33,744 nt of DNA from Rhodoferax sp. (GCA_013791765.1 VMTC01000019.1:1-33744); one strand, 5' to 3'; positions 10,017-18,337 are shown, counted from the first letter of the stretch. The notes: generated from the letters alone by a model not told the origin. Translations and numbers: made by a program.

Positions 10017-11360
10017 TTAGTAAACGCCCTGTGCTGTCATGGCGTCGGCGACCTTGACGAAACCGGCAATGTTGGCGCCATCGACATAGTTGACGAAGCC
10101 ACCTTCGCGTTCGCCGTAGCGCACGCAGTTGGTGTGAATGTCCGACATGATGATCTTCAGGCGGGCATCGACTTCATGGCGCTCCCAGGGCAGGCGTTCG
10201 GCATTCTGAGTCATTTCAAGACCTGAGGTGGCAACACCGCCGGCATTGGCGGCCTTGCCCGGGCCGTACATGATCTTGGCGGCCAGGAATACGTCCACCG
10301 CTTCCAGGTCGGAGGGCATATTGGCACCTTCGGCCACGCACCTGACGCCGTTTTTGACCAGTTCGCGCGCGTCTTCACCATTGATCTCGTTTTGCGTGGC
10401 GCAGGGCAGGGCGATGTCCACTGGAACGCTCCAGGGCTTGATGCCAGCCTCGTAGCGCAGCCCGAGCCGCTTGGCGTACTCTTCGACCCGACCGTAGTGG
10501 TTGTTCTTGATGTCCATCAGGATCGCCAGCTTCTCGGTGGTGAAGCCGGCCTCGTCAATCACGGTGCCGCCGGAGTCAGAGGCGGTGATCACCTTGGCGC
10601 CCAGTTCCATCGCCTTTTCGATGGTGTACTGCGAGACGTTGCCCGAACCCGACACCGACACGCGCATGCCGTCCATGGTCAGTTTGTTGCGCGTCAGCAT
10701 GTCCTGCACGAAGTAGACCAGGCCGTAGCCGGTGGCTTCGGGGCGGATCAGGCTACCGCCAAAGGACAGGCCTTTACCGGTGAAGACGCAGGCCGCATTG
10801 TTGGAGAGTTTTTTCATCATGCCGGTCATGAAGCCGACCTCGCGCCCGCCAACGCCAATGTCGCCCGCGGGCACGTCGGTGTCCGGGCCAAGGTGACGAT
10901 ACAGCTCAACCATCAAGGCCTGGCAGAAGCGCATCACCTCGGTCCGGCTTTTCCCCTTGGGGTCAAAGTCGGAGCCGCCTTTGCCGCCGCCCATGGGCAG
11001 CGTGGTCAGGGCGTTCTTGAAGGTCTGCTCAAAGGCCAGAAACTTCAGAATCGACAGGTTCACCGAGGGGTGAAAGCGCATGCCGCCCTTGAACGGGCCG
11101 ATGGCGGAACTGTGCTGGACGCGAAAGGCCCGGTTGGTGTGGGTGTGGTTGTGGTCATCGACCCAGGACACGCGGAACTGAATGACGCGCTCGGACTCGA
11201 CCAGCCGCTCCAGAATCCCGCTGTCAGCATAGTGCGGGTTGGCTTTAATGAAGCCCCACAGGCTGCCCATGACTTCATGCACAGCCTGATGAAATTCGGG
11301 CTGGTGCGGATCACGGGCTTTAACGTAGTCGAGAAAGTCGGCCAGATTCTTATACTTCAC
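10017..11360 (-). CDS. gdhA: NADP-type glutamate dehydrogenase
   Basis: The enzyme forms glutamate from 2-oxoglutarate and ammonium with NADPH. From the GTG at 11360 it is 447 residues, the same length as E. coli GdhA. The substrate pocket is GPFKGGMRFHP (88-98) and LPMGGGKGGSDFDPKGKS (121-138) with catalytic Lys127; the dinucleotide fold includes VSGSGNVSQYTIEK. The frame stays open upstream to an ATG at 11603, but the extra 81 residues look non-coding (Cys-rich, low similarity to the family). GTG at 11360 has AAAGGA 6 nt upstream, and a nearer ATG is out of frame and stops at once. Two NtrC-like boxes lie in the upstream region. Confidence 0.95.
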   Translation of the reverse strand: MKYKNLADFLDYVKARDPHQPEFHQAVHEVMGSLWGFIKANPHYADSGILERLVESERVIQFRVSWVDDHNHTHTNRAFRVQHSSAIGPFKGGMRFHPSVNLSILKFLAFEQTFKNALTTLPMGGGKGGSDFDPKGKSRTEVMRFCQALMVELYRHLGPDTDVPAGDIGVGGREVGFMTGMMKKLSNNAACVFTGKGLSFGGSLIRPEATGYGLVYFVQDMLTRNKLTMDGMRVSVSGSGNVSQYTIEKAMELGAKVITASDSGGTVIDEAGFTTEKLAILMDIKNNHYGRVEEYAKRLGLRYEAGIKPWSVPVDIALPCATQNEINGEDARELVKNGVRCVAEGANMPSDLEAVDVFLAAKIMYGPGKAANAGGVATSGLEMTQNAERLPWERHEVDARLKIIMSDIHTNCVRYGEREGGFVNYVDGANIAGFVKVADAMTAQGVY

Positions 11361-11435
11361 TTCATATCCTTTTGCTTGATAAAAAAACTTGATGGACGCT
11401 TGTGAAAGCGAGTCCTTTTGAGAAAGTGGTTGCTG

Positions 11436-11452
11436 TGCTCCAAAAAGGTGCA
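11436..11452 (-). promoter_or_regulatory. NtrC-like box 1 upstream of gdhA
   Basis: Read toward gdhA this is TGCACC-TTTTT-GGAGCA, one base from the NtrC consensus TGCACC-N5-GGTGCA. It lies 76-92 nt before the GTG start. NtrC is known to act directly on gdhA in some proteobacteria (repression in Pseudomonas putida). I see no convincing sigma-54 promoter, so repression or activation cannot be told apart. Confidence 0.5.
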
Positions 11453-11539
11453 GTAAACCTTGGAGATCCCGGCGCAATTGACTGTTTTTTGTAAAAACGC
11501 AAGGCAGCTCGGTTAAATCTATGGGTGAGAGGCACTGGC

Positions 11540-11556
11540 AGCACCAATTCAGTGCT
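11540..11556 (-). promoter_or_regulatory. NtrC-like box 2 upstream of gdhA
   Basis: Read toward gdhA this is AGCACT-GAATT-GGTGCT, a dyad with the NtrC spacing and core (GCAC-N7-GTGC). It lies 104 bp upstream of box 1. The rest of the 11361-11750 stretch holds no convincing gene, only this presumed control region. Confidence 0.45.
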
Positions 11557-11756
11557 GTTCGGATTCTACACTTAATGTTTTTTTGGAATAACGTTATGCG
11601 CATTCGTATCGGGAATCTGCAAAACGGTTTTTTTACGCGAGTGACTTCTTACCAGGTGCCGCGCTAGCCGCTGGGCGTCCTGTTGCGAGGGATTTTTTTG
11701 GTTTGGTGCCGGTCTCTGTCGGGGAGAGCGAAGTAGGCCTATCGTCAAAAGGCAAC

Positions 11757-11781
11757 AAAAAACCCGCCAGAGGCGGGTTTT
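11757..11781 (-). terminator. Intrinsic terminator of the helix-hairpin-helix gene
   Basis: AAAACCCGCC (11759-11768) pairs with GGCGGGTTTT (11772-11781) around an AGA loop. On the minus strand the stem runs into a T-tract, as expected for a rho-independent terminator of the gene ending at 11802. It may also stop + strand readthrough. Confidence 0.85.
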
Positions 11782-11801
11782 ATTGAGTCTAAGTTTTACT
11801 C

Positions 11802-12269
11802 TTATTTTTTGGCTGCGCTGGCAGCCGGTTTGGGTGCATCCGCTTTAGGTGTCACGGCCGCCTTGACGTCTTTTGCAGTCTCCTTGACTGCATCCTTGGT
11901 GCTGATGGCTGCGCTTTTGACTGCGTCCTTGGTAGACACGGCCGCGTCCTTGGCTTTTTCCATCAGTGGCTTGTCGGCCTTCTTGGTCGCTGCTGCGCTC
12001 GGGCCCTGGTATTTGGCACCGGAGACGGTCAGTCCTTCAGCGGAAAACTGCGCGGCACTTTTGTCGCCCACGCCCTTAACGCGCGCAACGAAATCATCCC
12101 AATTCTTGAATTCACCTTTTTTGCGCTCGGACATGATCAGCTTGCTGGTCACGGGACCGATGCCTTTGACGCCGTCGAGCTCGGCTTCAGTGGCTTTGTT
12201 GACGTCAACCGCGGCAAAGGCTGCGACCAGAAACATGGCGGCAAAGAAAGTCAGTAATTTTTTTAACAT
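11802..12269 (-). CDS. Secreted helix-hairpin-helix protein with Lys/Ala-rich tail (ComEA-like)
   Basis: The 155-residue protein has a signal peptide (Lys3-Lys4, then LLTFFAAMFLVAAFAA), and a ComEA-type tandem helix-hairpin-helix domain (about 20-85): VDVNKATEAELDGVKGIGP, KGEFKNWDDFVARVKGVGDK. This fold binds DNA without sequence preference; ComEA binds incoming DNA in the periplasm during transformation. The last 50 residues are an imperfect repeat built on STKDAVK (SxKDAVK, ETAKDVKAAV) followed by Ala/Pro/Lys, resembling the basic tails of bacterial histone-H1-like proteins. The ATG has GAGGAA 7 nt upstream, and a terminator follows. It stands alone, without comEC. A DNA-binding periplasmic role is inference. 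Confidence 0.8.
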   Translation of the reverse strand: MLKKLLTFFAAMFLVAAFAAVDVNKATEAELDGVKGIGPVTSKLIMSERKKGEFKNWDDFVARVKGVGDKSAAQFSAEGLTVSGAKYQGPSAAATKKADKPLMEKAKDAAVSTKDAVKSAAISTKDAVKETAKDVKAAVTPKADAPKPAASAAKK

Positions 12270-12406
12270 GAGAATTCCTCAAAGAGGGGGTTGAAAAAGG
12301 CCGTTGACTCCTGCTGCACACCAAGAGGCACGCGATCATAACGGTCTGGTTGCCGCTTGGGTTGACGCCTCAGCGAGCGGGTTCGATTCAAAGTTAAGTG
12401 GGCTTC
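12270..12406. other. Intergenic stretch before the structured repeat
   Basis: Together with 12609-12945 this forms a gap of over 700 bp between the helix-hairpin-helix gene and ilvD. Open frames here (for example 12468-12842 on + and 12537-12797 on -) have no recognisable domain and no plausible ribosome-binding site. Apart from the repeat at 12407-12608 and the TTTAGCC tract near ilvD, I see nothing assignable. Confidence 0.5.
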
Positions 12407-12608
12407 AGATGAATGGTTCTTTTCCGAAGCACTCAGGTGCGTCTATTGGATCGGGGCTGATAGCACGGTGGTGGGTGAATCAGCCGGGCGATACGCTTTG
12501 CTACGTGTCCCGGCGCCCGCTGCGCGAGCTCCTCCTTTATCCTGTCGCAAAGCGTATCACCCGGCTGATTCTGCGAGCGATTGGGTACGCTGGCAGGGGG
12601 AACTCAAA
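12407..12608 (+). repeat. Structured dispersed repeat, copy 1
   Basis: About 200 bp, running from AGATGAATGGTTCTTTT to CTGGCAGGGGGAACTCAAA, are close to 90% identical by eye to 33546-33744. The centre is a large inverted repeat: 24-nt arms at 12478-12501 and 12547-12570 (AATCAGCCGGG...ACGCTTTGC and its complement) with one mismatch, around a 45-nt loop. The arms are nearly unchanged between copies while the loop carries several small insertions and deletions, which suggests selection on the hairpin rather than on a protein. One frame (+, starting GATGAATGG) is nevertheless open through both copies. No transposase is present. Confidence 0.8.
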
Positions 12609-12946
12609 AGGTGCCGAAGTTGGATGTTGCGCGAATTGATGTACGCCTTCTACGGCAGAAATTTTGACTTCGACGGCGTCAGGCACGGTGATTGGGCTAT
12701 GCGACCGGGCTACTGCGTGAAAGGCGCGCGCCCACAAGCGCTTGCATACCGCAGCTTCAATTTCGCGTGTGTTTTCACCCCAAAACCGCATGCGCATGGC
12801 CCAGTCGCCGGGCCGGGTTTAATACGCAAAGCCGGGGTTTGACGTGAGGCCTTGATTTCTTCAGCGTGCCACATCACTTTGAATCGCACCCTCAGCAGGC
12901 CGGGTGGACACCGGGAGTTGGCAGCTGGGACATAATTGATCAACCC

Positions 12947-12977
12947 TTTAGCCGTTTAGCCCTTTAGCCTTTTGGCT
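12947..12977 (+). repeat. Short tandem repeat with 8-bp period before ilvD
   Basis: TTTAGCC recurs at 12947, 12955 and 12963, with a degenerate fourth unit TTTGGCT at 12971. The tract ends 26 bp before the ilvD start, within the probable leader or promoter. It may be a slippage-prone tract; no regulatory role is shown. Confidence 0.6.
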
Positions 12978-13002
12978 TATTTGTCGCCTCAGAGAAATTA
13001 CC

Positions 13003-14838
13003 ATGCCTGTCTACCGTTCCAAAACCACCACCGCTGGCCGCAACATGGCCGGTGCCCGCTCACTGTGGCGCGCCACCGGCATGAAAGATGGCGACTTTGA
13101 AAAACCCATCATCGCCGTGGTCAACTCCTTCACGCAGTTTGTGCCCGGCCACGTCCACCTCAAGGACTTGGGGCAACTGGTGGCACGTGAGATTGAAGCG
13201 GCGGGTGGCGTCGCCAAGGAATTCAACACAATTGCGGTGGACGACGGCATCGCCATGGGCCACGACGGCATGTTGTACTCGCTGCCAAGCCGCGACATCA
13301 TTGCCGACTCGGTCGAGTACATGGTCAACGCGCACTGCGCCGACGCCATGGTGTGCATCTCCAATTGCGACAAGATCACCCCCGGCATGCTGATGGCCGC
13401 CATGCGCTTGAACATTCCTGTGGTTTTTGTCTCGGGTGGCCCGATGGAAGCCGGCAAGACCAAGCTCGGTGTCATCAAGCTCGACCTGATCGACGCGATG
13501 GTGATGGCCGCCGACGACAAGGTGTCCGACGAAGAACTGGCTGAAGTCGAGCGCTCGGCCTGCCCAACCTGCGGCTCGTGCTCGGGCATGTTCACCGCCA
13601 ATTCAATGAATTGCCTGACCGAAGCGCTGGGCTTGTCCTTGCCCGGCAACGGCACCGTGCTGGCGACCCACGCCGACCGCGAACAATTATTCAAGCGCGC
13701 CGGTCGCTTGGTGGTGGACTTGTGCAAGCGCTACTACGAGCAGGATGACGCCACCGTGCTGCCGCGCTCGATTGGTTTTAAGGCCTTCGAGAACGCCATC
13801 ACACTCGACATCGCCATGGGCGGCTCGACCAATACGATTCTGCACATTTTGGCGGTGGCGCAAGAGGCCGAGATCGACTTCACACTGGCCGACATCGACC
13901 GCCTGTCACGCGTGGTGCCGCAGCTGTGCAAGGTGGCGCCCAACACGCCCAAATACCATGTAGAAGACGTGCACCGCGCCGGCGGCATCATGGCGATCCT
14001 GGGTGAGTTGGACCGCGCCGGCAAGCTGCACACCGATGTGCCGACCGTTCACGCACCGACCATGAAAGACGCGCTGGACCAATGGGACATCATGCGTACC
14101 CAATCCCCTGAGGTGCACAAGTTTTACAAGGCCGGACCGGCCGGCAAGCCCAGCCAGACCGCGTTCAGCCAGGCCACGCGCTGGCCGAGCCTGGACATGG
14201 ACCGCGCTGAAGGCTGCATTCGCTCCGGCGAGCATGCCTTCTCGCAAGAAGGCGGGCTGGCGGTGCTGGTGGGCAACATCGCTTTGAACGGTTGTGTCGT
14301 TAAAACCGCCGGGGTCGATGACGCGCTGATGGTGTTTGAAGGCCCGGCTCACGTGACCGAGTCGCAGGACGAAGCCGTGGCCAACATTTTGGCCGACAAA
14401 GTCAAGGCCGGCGACATCGTCATCGTGCGTTATGAAGGCCCCAAAGGCGGCCCCGGCATGCAGGAGATGCTCTACCCCACGTCCTACATCAAGTCCAAGG
14501 GTCTGGGCAAGGCCTGCGCGCTGCTGACCGACGGTCGTTTCTCGGGCGGCACCTCGGGCCTGTCGATCGGCCACGCCTCGCCCGAAGCCGCAGCGGGCGG
14601 CGCGATTGGCCTGGTGCGCAATGGTGACCGCATCCGCATCGACATTCCCAATCGTTCCATTAATGTGCTGCTGTCTGAAGAAGAGTTGGCCAAACGCCGC
14701 GCCGAGCAGGACGCCTTGGGCTGGAAGCCTGCCAAACCGCGTCCGCGCAAGGTGTCGGCGGCGCTGAAGGCTTATGCCATGCTGGTGATGTCGGCCGACA
14801 AAGGCGCAGTGCGCGATTTATCGTTGCTGCCAGACTGA
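13003..14838 (+). CDS. ilvD: Dihydroxy-acid dehydratase
   Basis: The enzyme dehydrates 2,3-dihydroxy-isovalerate and -methylvalerate to the 2-oxo acids of valine and isoleucine synthesis. The 611-residue protein belongs to the long E. coli-like form (616). Iron-sulfur and metal ligands are seen in [12 protein letters not shown] (Cys122, Lys124) and [13 protein letters not shown] (185-197); the C-terminal active-site region includes [20 protein letters not shown]. The ATG at 13003 follows GAGAAA. It is a single gene here, away from other ilv genes. Its cluster is oxygen-sensitive in this family. Confidence 0.97.
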   Translation: MPVYRSKTTTAGRNMAGARSLWRATGMKDGDFEKPIIAVVNSFTQFVPGHVHLKDLGQLVAREIEAAGGVAKEFNTIAVDDGIAMGHDGMLYSLPSRDIIADSVEYMVNAHCADAMVCISNCDKITPGMLMAAMRLNIPVVFVSGGPMEAGKTKLGVIKLDLIDAMVMAADDKVSDEELAEVERSACPTCGSCSGMFTANSMNCLTEALGLSLPGNGTVLATHADREQLFKRAGRLVVDLCKRYYEQDDATVLPRSIGFKAFENAITLDIAMGGSTNTILHILAVAQEAEIDFTLADIDRLSRVVPQLCKVAPNTPKYHVEDVHRAGGIMAILGELDRAGKLHTDVPTVHAPTMKDALDQWDIMRTQSPEVHKFYKAGPAGKPSQTAFSQATRWPSLDMDRAEGCIRSGEHAFSQEGGLAVLVGNIALNGCVVKTAGVDDALMVFEGPAHVTESQDEAVANILADKVKAGDIVIVRYEGPKGGPGMQEMLYPTSYIKSKGLGKACALLTDGRFSGGTSGLSIGHASPEAAAGGAIGLVRNGDRIRIDIPNRSINVLLSEEELAKRRAEQDALGWKPAKPRPRKVSAALKAYAMLVMSADKGAVRDLSLLPD

Positions 14839-14909
14839 TTCCCTCACTTTTCCAAACCGCCTGACAGCATCGGGCCGTTGGTCTTATCGCCTGCTTTACC
14901 CTGAAATCC

Positions 14910-15728
14910 ATGCTCATTCATCCTCAAATTGATCCGGTTGCCTTGCAACTCGGTCCGCTGGCGGTCCACTGGTACGGGTTGACCTATCTGGCCGCTTTTG
15001 GCTTGTTCATGTGGTTGGGCCGACTGCGCCTCAAGCACCAGCCCTTTGTGTCCATCACCGGCACGGGCGCGTGGAGTCGGCGCGACGTGGAAGACATTCT
15101 GTTCATGGGCGTGATGGGCGTGGTGCTGGGCGGGCGCATCGGCTACTGCCTGTTTTACAAGCCGCTCTACTACCTGGCGCATCCACTGGAGATTTTTGCC
15201 ATCTGGCAGGGCGGCATGAGCTTTCATGGCGGCATGCTCGGTGTCATTGCCGCCATGATCTGGTTCGCCCATTCACGTGGCAAGCCCTGGTTGCAGGTGG
15301 CGGATTTTGTGGCGCCGTGTGTGCCGACCGGGCTGGCGGCGGGGCGCGTCGGCAATTTCATCAATGGTGAGCTGTGGGGCCGTTTAAGCAGCCCGGACTT
15401 GCCATGGGGCATGGTGTTTCGGGGCGCGGGCGACTTGCCACGGCACCCGTCACAGGTCTACCAGTTCTTGGGTGAAGGCCTGCTGTTGTTCGTGTTGCTG
15501 TGGCTTTACGCGCGCAAGGAGCGCAAGCAGGGCGAGGTGTCTGCGGCCTTTTTGCTGGGCTATGGCGTGTTTCGTTTCATTGCCGAGTATTTCCGTGAGC
15601 CCGATGCCCATTTGGGCGTGCTGTCGCTCGGCATGAGCATGGGACAGTGGTTGTGCGTGCCCATGATTGTGGGCGGCGTGGGCCTGTGGTGGTGGGCCCA
15701 ACGTTCAGCACTAATTTATAAGAAATAG
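14910..15728 (+). CDS. lgt: Prolipoprotein diacylglyceryl transferase
   Basis: Lgt moves a diacylglyceryl group from phosphatidylglycerol to the lipobox cysteine of preprolipoproteins at the inner membrane. The 272-residue protein has about seven membrane helices, the family signature [14 protein letters not shown] (145-158) with essential Arg146, and the essential His106 in GGMSFHGGM. The last codons (LIYKK and the TAG stop) lie inside a short palindromic repeat, so the C-terminal tail seems to derive from that repeat. It starts 71 bp after ilvD in the same direction. Confidence 0.96.
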   Translation: MLIHPQIDPVALQLGPLAVHWYGLTYLAAFGLFMWLGRLRLKHQPFVSITGTGAWSRRDVEDILFMGVMGVVLGGRIGYCLFYKPLYYLAHPLEIFAIWQGGMSFHGGMLGVIAAMIWFAHSRGKPWLQVADFVAPCVPTGLAAGRVGNFINGELWGRLSSPDLPWGMVFRGAGDLPRHPSQVYQFLGEGLLLFVLLWLYARKERKQGEVSAAFLLGYGVFRFIAEYFREPDAHLGVLSLGMSMGQWLCVPMIVGGVGLWWWAQRSALIYKK

Positions 15729-15780
15729 GGTTATAGCCCACGTCCTATATGCGTTTGTAGCTATTTATATCGTAGTAAAT
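15711..15780 (-). repeat. Short palindromic repeat, copy 3, overlapping the lgt end
   Basis: On the minus strand the order TAAATAGCTAC, CGCATATAGGACG, GGGCTATAACCCTATTT fits the repeat pattern seen at 446-500. It begins inside lgt and supplies its stop codon. Confidence 0.55.
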
Positions 15781-15818
15781 ATTCTTGCTGGAAAAGCCTT
15801 GTCTTATTTTGAAAGCAG

Positions 15819-16643
15819 ATGGCTATGAGTTCCAAAGGGGCGCAACAGGGCCATATCCAGTGCGAGCACCACGGCGCTTTAGCGCGGGTCACGATCGCCA
15901 ATCAGCCCAAATTCAACGCCATGTCGCGTGCCATGTGGCGCGAGTTGCGCGTAGTTTTTGAGCGCATTCAACATAGCCCTGAGCTGCGTTGCGTCTTGAT
16001 CGCGGGGCAGGGCGCTCACTTCTGCGCGGGGGGTGATATCTCTGAGTACGCGGCGTTCCGGTTTCAGGAAGCGAGCCTGCGCGACTTTCACGAGCACGAC
16101 GTTTGGGGGGCTTTGCAGGCCATGCTGGACTGCGATGTACCGATCGTGGCGCAGATATCGGGCAACTGCATGGGCGCCGGGGTGGAGATCGCCAGCTGTT
16201 GCGACATCCGGCTGGCCGCTGCCAGCGCCCAATTCGGCGCGCCGATTGCCCGACTCGGCTTTCCGATGGCGCCGCGTGAAGCCGCATTGGTGGCGCGCGA
16301 GCTGGGTTTGGGCGTGGCGCGCCAGATGCTGTTGGCGGCGGAGGTTTTCAAAGCCGCAGACATGAAGGCTTGCGGCTTTCTCAGCCAGGTGCTGCCCGAC
16401 GGGGCCTTGGCAGGGCAAGCGCAAGCCACCGCAGGGCGCATCGCCGCGCTGGCCCCGCAGGCGGCGCGGCTGAACAAGCAGACAATTCGAGCATTAAATC
16501 AGCCGCTAGCCCCCGTCAATAAAGCGCTAGTAGCTATTAATTCAGTAGTTATTGAGGCCGACAATGCCTACGCATACGCCACCAGCACCGAGCACCGCGA
16601 AGGCATCGCCGCCTTTCTGGAGAAGCGCAAACCGGCGTTTTGA
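15819..16643 (+). CDS. Enoyl-CoA hydratase/isomerase-family protein
   Basis: This 274-residue crotonase-fold protein would act on an acyl-CoA thioester in the cytoplasm. The oxyanion-hole segments are visible: GAHFCAGGDISEY (65-77) and GNCMGAGVEIASCCDIRLA (115-133). Of the two catalytic glutamates of classical hydratases, the first is present (Glu123) but the second is replaced by Ile143 (GAPIARLG where hydratases have PE). The reaction is thus uncertain. The C-terminus GIAAFLEKRKPAF is typical. Codons around 16491-16548 coincide with a short palindromic repeat read in frame. The start is ATG 15819 or 15825. matB follows 45 bp later, suggesting co-transcription. Confidence 0.88.
   Translation: MAMSSKGAQQGHIQCEHHGALARVTIANQPKFNAMSRAMWRELRVVFERIQHSPELRCVLIAGQGAHFCAGGDISEYAAFRFQEASLRDFHEHDVWGALQAMLDCDVPIVAQISGNCMGAGVEIASCCDIRLAAASAQFGAPIARLGFPMAPREAALVARELGLGVARQMLLAAEVFKAADMKACGFLSQVLPDGALAGQAQATAGRIAALAPQAARLNKQTIRALNQPLAPVNKALVAINSVVIEADNAYAYATSTEHREGIAAFLEKRKPAF
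16491..16548 (-). repeat. Short palindromic repeat, copy 4, inside the crotonase gene
   Basis: On the minus strand AATTAATAGCTACTAGCGCTT, then TATTGACGGGGGCTAGCGG, then CTGATTTAATG fits the repeat pattern. It is unusual because it is translated: it encodes about residues 225-243 of the crotonase-family protein (ALNQPLAPVNKALVAINS region) without a stop. Confidence 0.5.
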
Positions 16644-16688
16644 CCGTTCAAGATTCAACACCTGCCCGATTGTTGGGCACAAAGCGCC

Positions 16689-18227
16689 ATGAACCCAAGC
16701 AACGCCAATCTCTTCGCCGCCTTGCACGGCGCATTTCCGCTGGACCTGGACGCCGTCGCGATTGAGACCGACAGCGCCCTGCTGTACTCGTGGCGCGACC
16801 TGGAGCGCGCAACCGCCATGCTGGCCAATTTGCTGGGCTCGCTGGGTCTGCCGGATGGCGCCCGCATTGCCGCGCAAGTCGAAAAATCGGTTGAGGCGCT
16901 GCTGTTGTACCTGGCGACGCTGCGCGCCGGTTTTGTTTACCTGCCGCTCAACACCGCGTACCAAAGCGCCGAGATGGCTTATTTCATCAGCAACGCGCAG
17001 CCCGCTGTGCTGGTTTGTACCGGCCAAAACTTTGGCTGGCTCAGCAAATTGGCGTTCACGGCAGGCACCCAATATGTGTTCACGCTCAATGAAGACCGCA
17101 CCGGCTCGCTGCTGGAGCGCGCCGCGGCTCAGCCCGACCAGCACACGGTGGCCTTCAGACTAGCCGATGATCTGGCGGCCATCATTTACACCAGCGGCAC
17201 CACCGGCCGCTCCAAAGGCGCGATGTTGACGCACGGCAATTTGCTCAGCAACGCCCAGGTGTTGAAAAGTTATTGGGGCTGGCGCAGCCCGGCTGAGGAG
17301 GGCGACGTGCTGTTGCACGCCTTGCCGATCTTTCATGTGCATGGCCTGTTTGTGGCGATTCACGGCGCGCTGTTGAACGGCAGCAAGATGATCTGGCTCA
17401 ACCAGTTTGACGCCAAGACAGTGATTGACAAGCTGCCAGAAGCGACCGTCTTCATGGGCGTGCCCACGCTGTATGTGCGCCTGCTGGCGGAACCCGGCTT
17501 GAGCCGGGAGGCGGCGCGCCACATGCGGCTGTTCATCTCCGGCTCGGCGCCCTTGCTGATTGAAACCTTCAAGGCGTGGCAGGAACGCACCGGCCACACC
17601 ATTTTGGAGCGCTACGGCATGAGTGAGACGGCGATGCTCACGTCCAACCCGTACTTTGAGGCGCACGGTGAGCGCCTGGGCGGCACGGTAGGGTTTCCCT
17701 TGCCGGGTGTCAGCTTGCGGGTGCAGGACGATGCCGGGCAAGCGCTGGCGGGAGGGGAAATTGGCAACATCGAGGTCAAGGGCCCCAATGTGTTCAAGGG
17801 CTACTGGCGCATGCCCGAGAAGACCGCCGAAGAATTCACCCTTGACGGCTACTTCAAGACCGGTGATGTCGGCAGAATCGAGGCGCAGGGCTATGTCACC
17901 ATCGTCGGGCGCAGCAAAGACCTGATCATCAGCGGCGGCTACAACGTCTACCCGGCGGAGGTGGAGGGCTACATCAACGAACTGCCGGGCGTGGCCGAGA
18001 GCGCGGTGATTGGCGTGCCGCATGCTGACTTTGGTGAGGTCGGCATGGCGCTGGTGGTGGCCAAGGTAGGCGCCAGGTTGGACCCGGATCAGATCATTGC
18101 CAGCTTGAGAGCGACCCTGGCGAATTTCAAGGTGCCCAAGCAATGCCTGATCGTTAAAGAACTGCCACGCAACAGCATGGGCAAAGTGCAAAAGAATGTG
18201 TTGCGTGCGCAGTTTGGCAAACTGTAG
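16689..18227 (+). CDS. matB: Malonyl-CoA synthetase (malonate--CoA ligase)
   Basis: MatB activates malonate to malonyl-CoA using ATP. The 512-residue AMP-forming ligase has the P-loop YTSGTTGRSKGAMLTHGNLL (167-186), LERYGMSE, KTGDVG, GRSKDLIISGGYNVYP and the C-terminal PRNSMGKVQKN with the catalytic lysine. Long stretches match remembered rhizobial MatB sequences (QVEKSVEALLLYLATLRAG, YLPLNTAY, HALPIFHVHGLFV, GPNVFKGYWRMPEKTA), which is stronger evidence than the general ligase fold. No matA decarboxylase or matC transporter is seen in the window; the upstream partner is the crotonase-family gene. A methylmalonate or short-chain activity is possible. Confidence 0.88.
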   Translation: MNPSNANLFAALHGAFPLDLDAVAIETDSALLYSWRDLERATAMLANLLGSLGLPDGARIAAQVEKSVEALLLYLATLRAGFVYLPLNTAYQSAEMAYFISNAQPAVLVCTGQNFGWLSKLAFTAGTQYVFTLNEDRTGSLLERAAAQPDQHTVAFRLADDLAAIIYTSGTTGRSKGAMLTHGNLLSNAQVLKSYWGWRSPAEEGDVLLHALPIFHVHGLFVAIHGALLNGSKMIWLNQFDAKTVIDKLPEATVFMGVPTLYVRLLAEPGLSREAARHMRLFISGSAPLLIETFKAWQERTGHTILERYGMSETAMLTSNPYFEAHGERLGGTVGFPLPGVSLRVQDDAGQALAGGEIGNIEVKGPNVFKGYWRMPEKTAEEFTLDGYFKTGDVGRIEAQGYVTIVGRSKDLIISGGYNVYPAEVEGYINELPGVAESAVIGVPHADFGEVGMALVVAKVGARLDPDQIIASLRATLANFKVPKQCLIVKELPRNSMGKVQKNVLRAQFGKL

Positions 18228-18249
18228 GGTCAGCGATATCACCAGCTTT

Positions 18250-18284
18250 GCCTGGCGGTAAGCCTTTGAACCTATCCGCCAGGC
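18250..18284 (+). terminator. Hairpin after matB
   Basis: GCCTGGCGG (18250-18258) pairs perfectly with CCGCCAGGC (18276-18284) across a 17-nt loop, 22 bp after the matB stop. No T-run follows, so it is a weak terminator candidate. Confidence 0.4.
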
Positions 18285-18337
18285 TGCAGAAGGACTAGAC
18301 TGGGCCAAGCACCAATTTGGCGCACGAAAGCAGATTG

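Noticed and set aside
10392-11405. A 337-residue + frame across gdhA
   Set aside because: It is antisense to a clearly conserved glutamate dehydrogenase and its sequence (Gly/Ala/His/Val rich) is typical of a shadow frame.
11361-11603. N-terminal extension of gdhA to an ATG at 11603
   Set aside because: The extra 81 residues do not look like the family, while GTG at 11360 has a good ribosome-binding site and gives exactly the usual 447 residues.
12478-12570. Integron attC site or CRISPR-type repeat for the large hairpin
   Set aside because: No attC core sites of the GTTRRRY/RYYYAAC type are seen at the arm ends, no integrase is nearby, and there are only two distant copies rather than an array.
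12468-12842. Possible + gene through the structured repeat and beyond
   Set aside because: The part shared with the second copy is frameshifted in the loop, and the remainder has no recognisable domain or ribosome-binding site.
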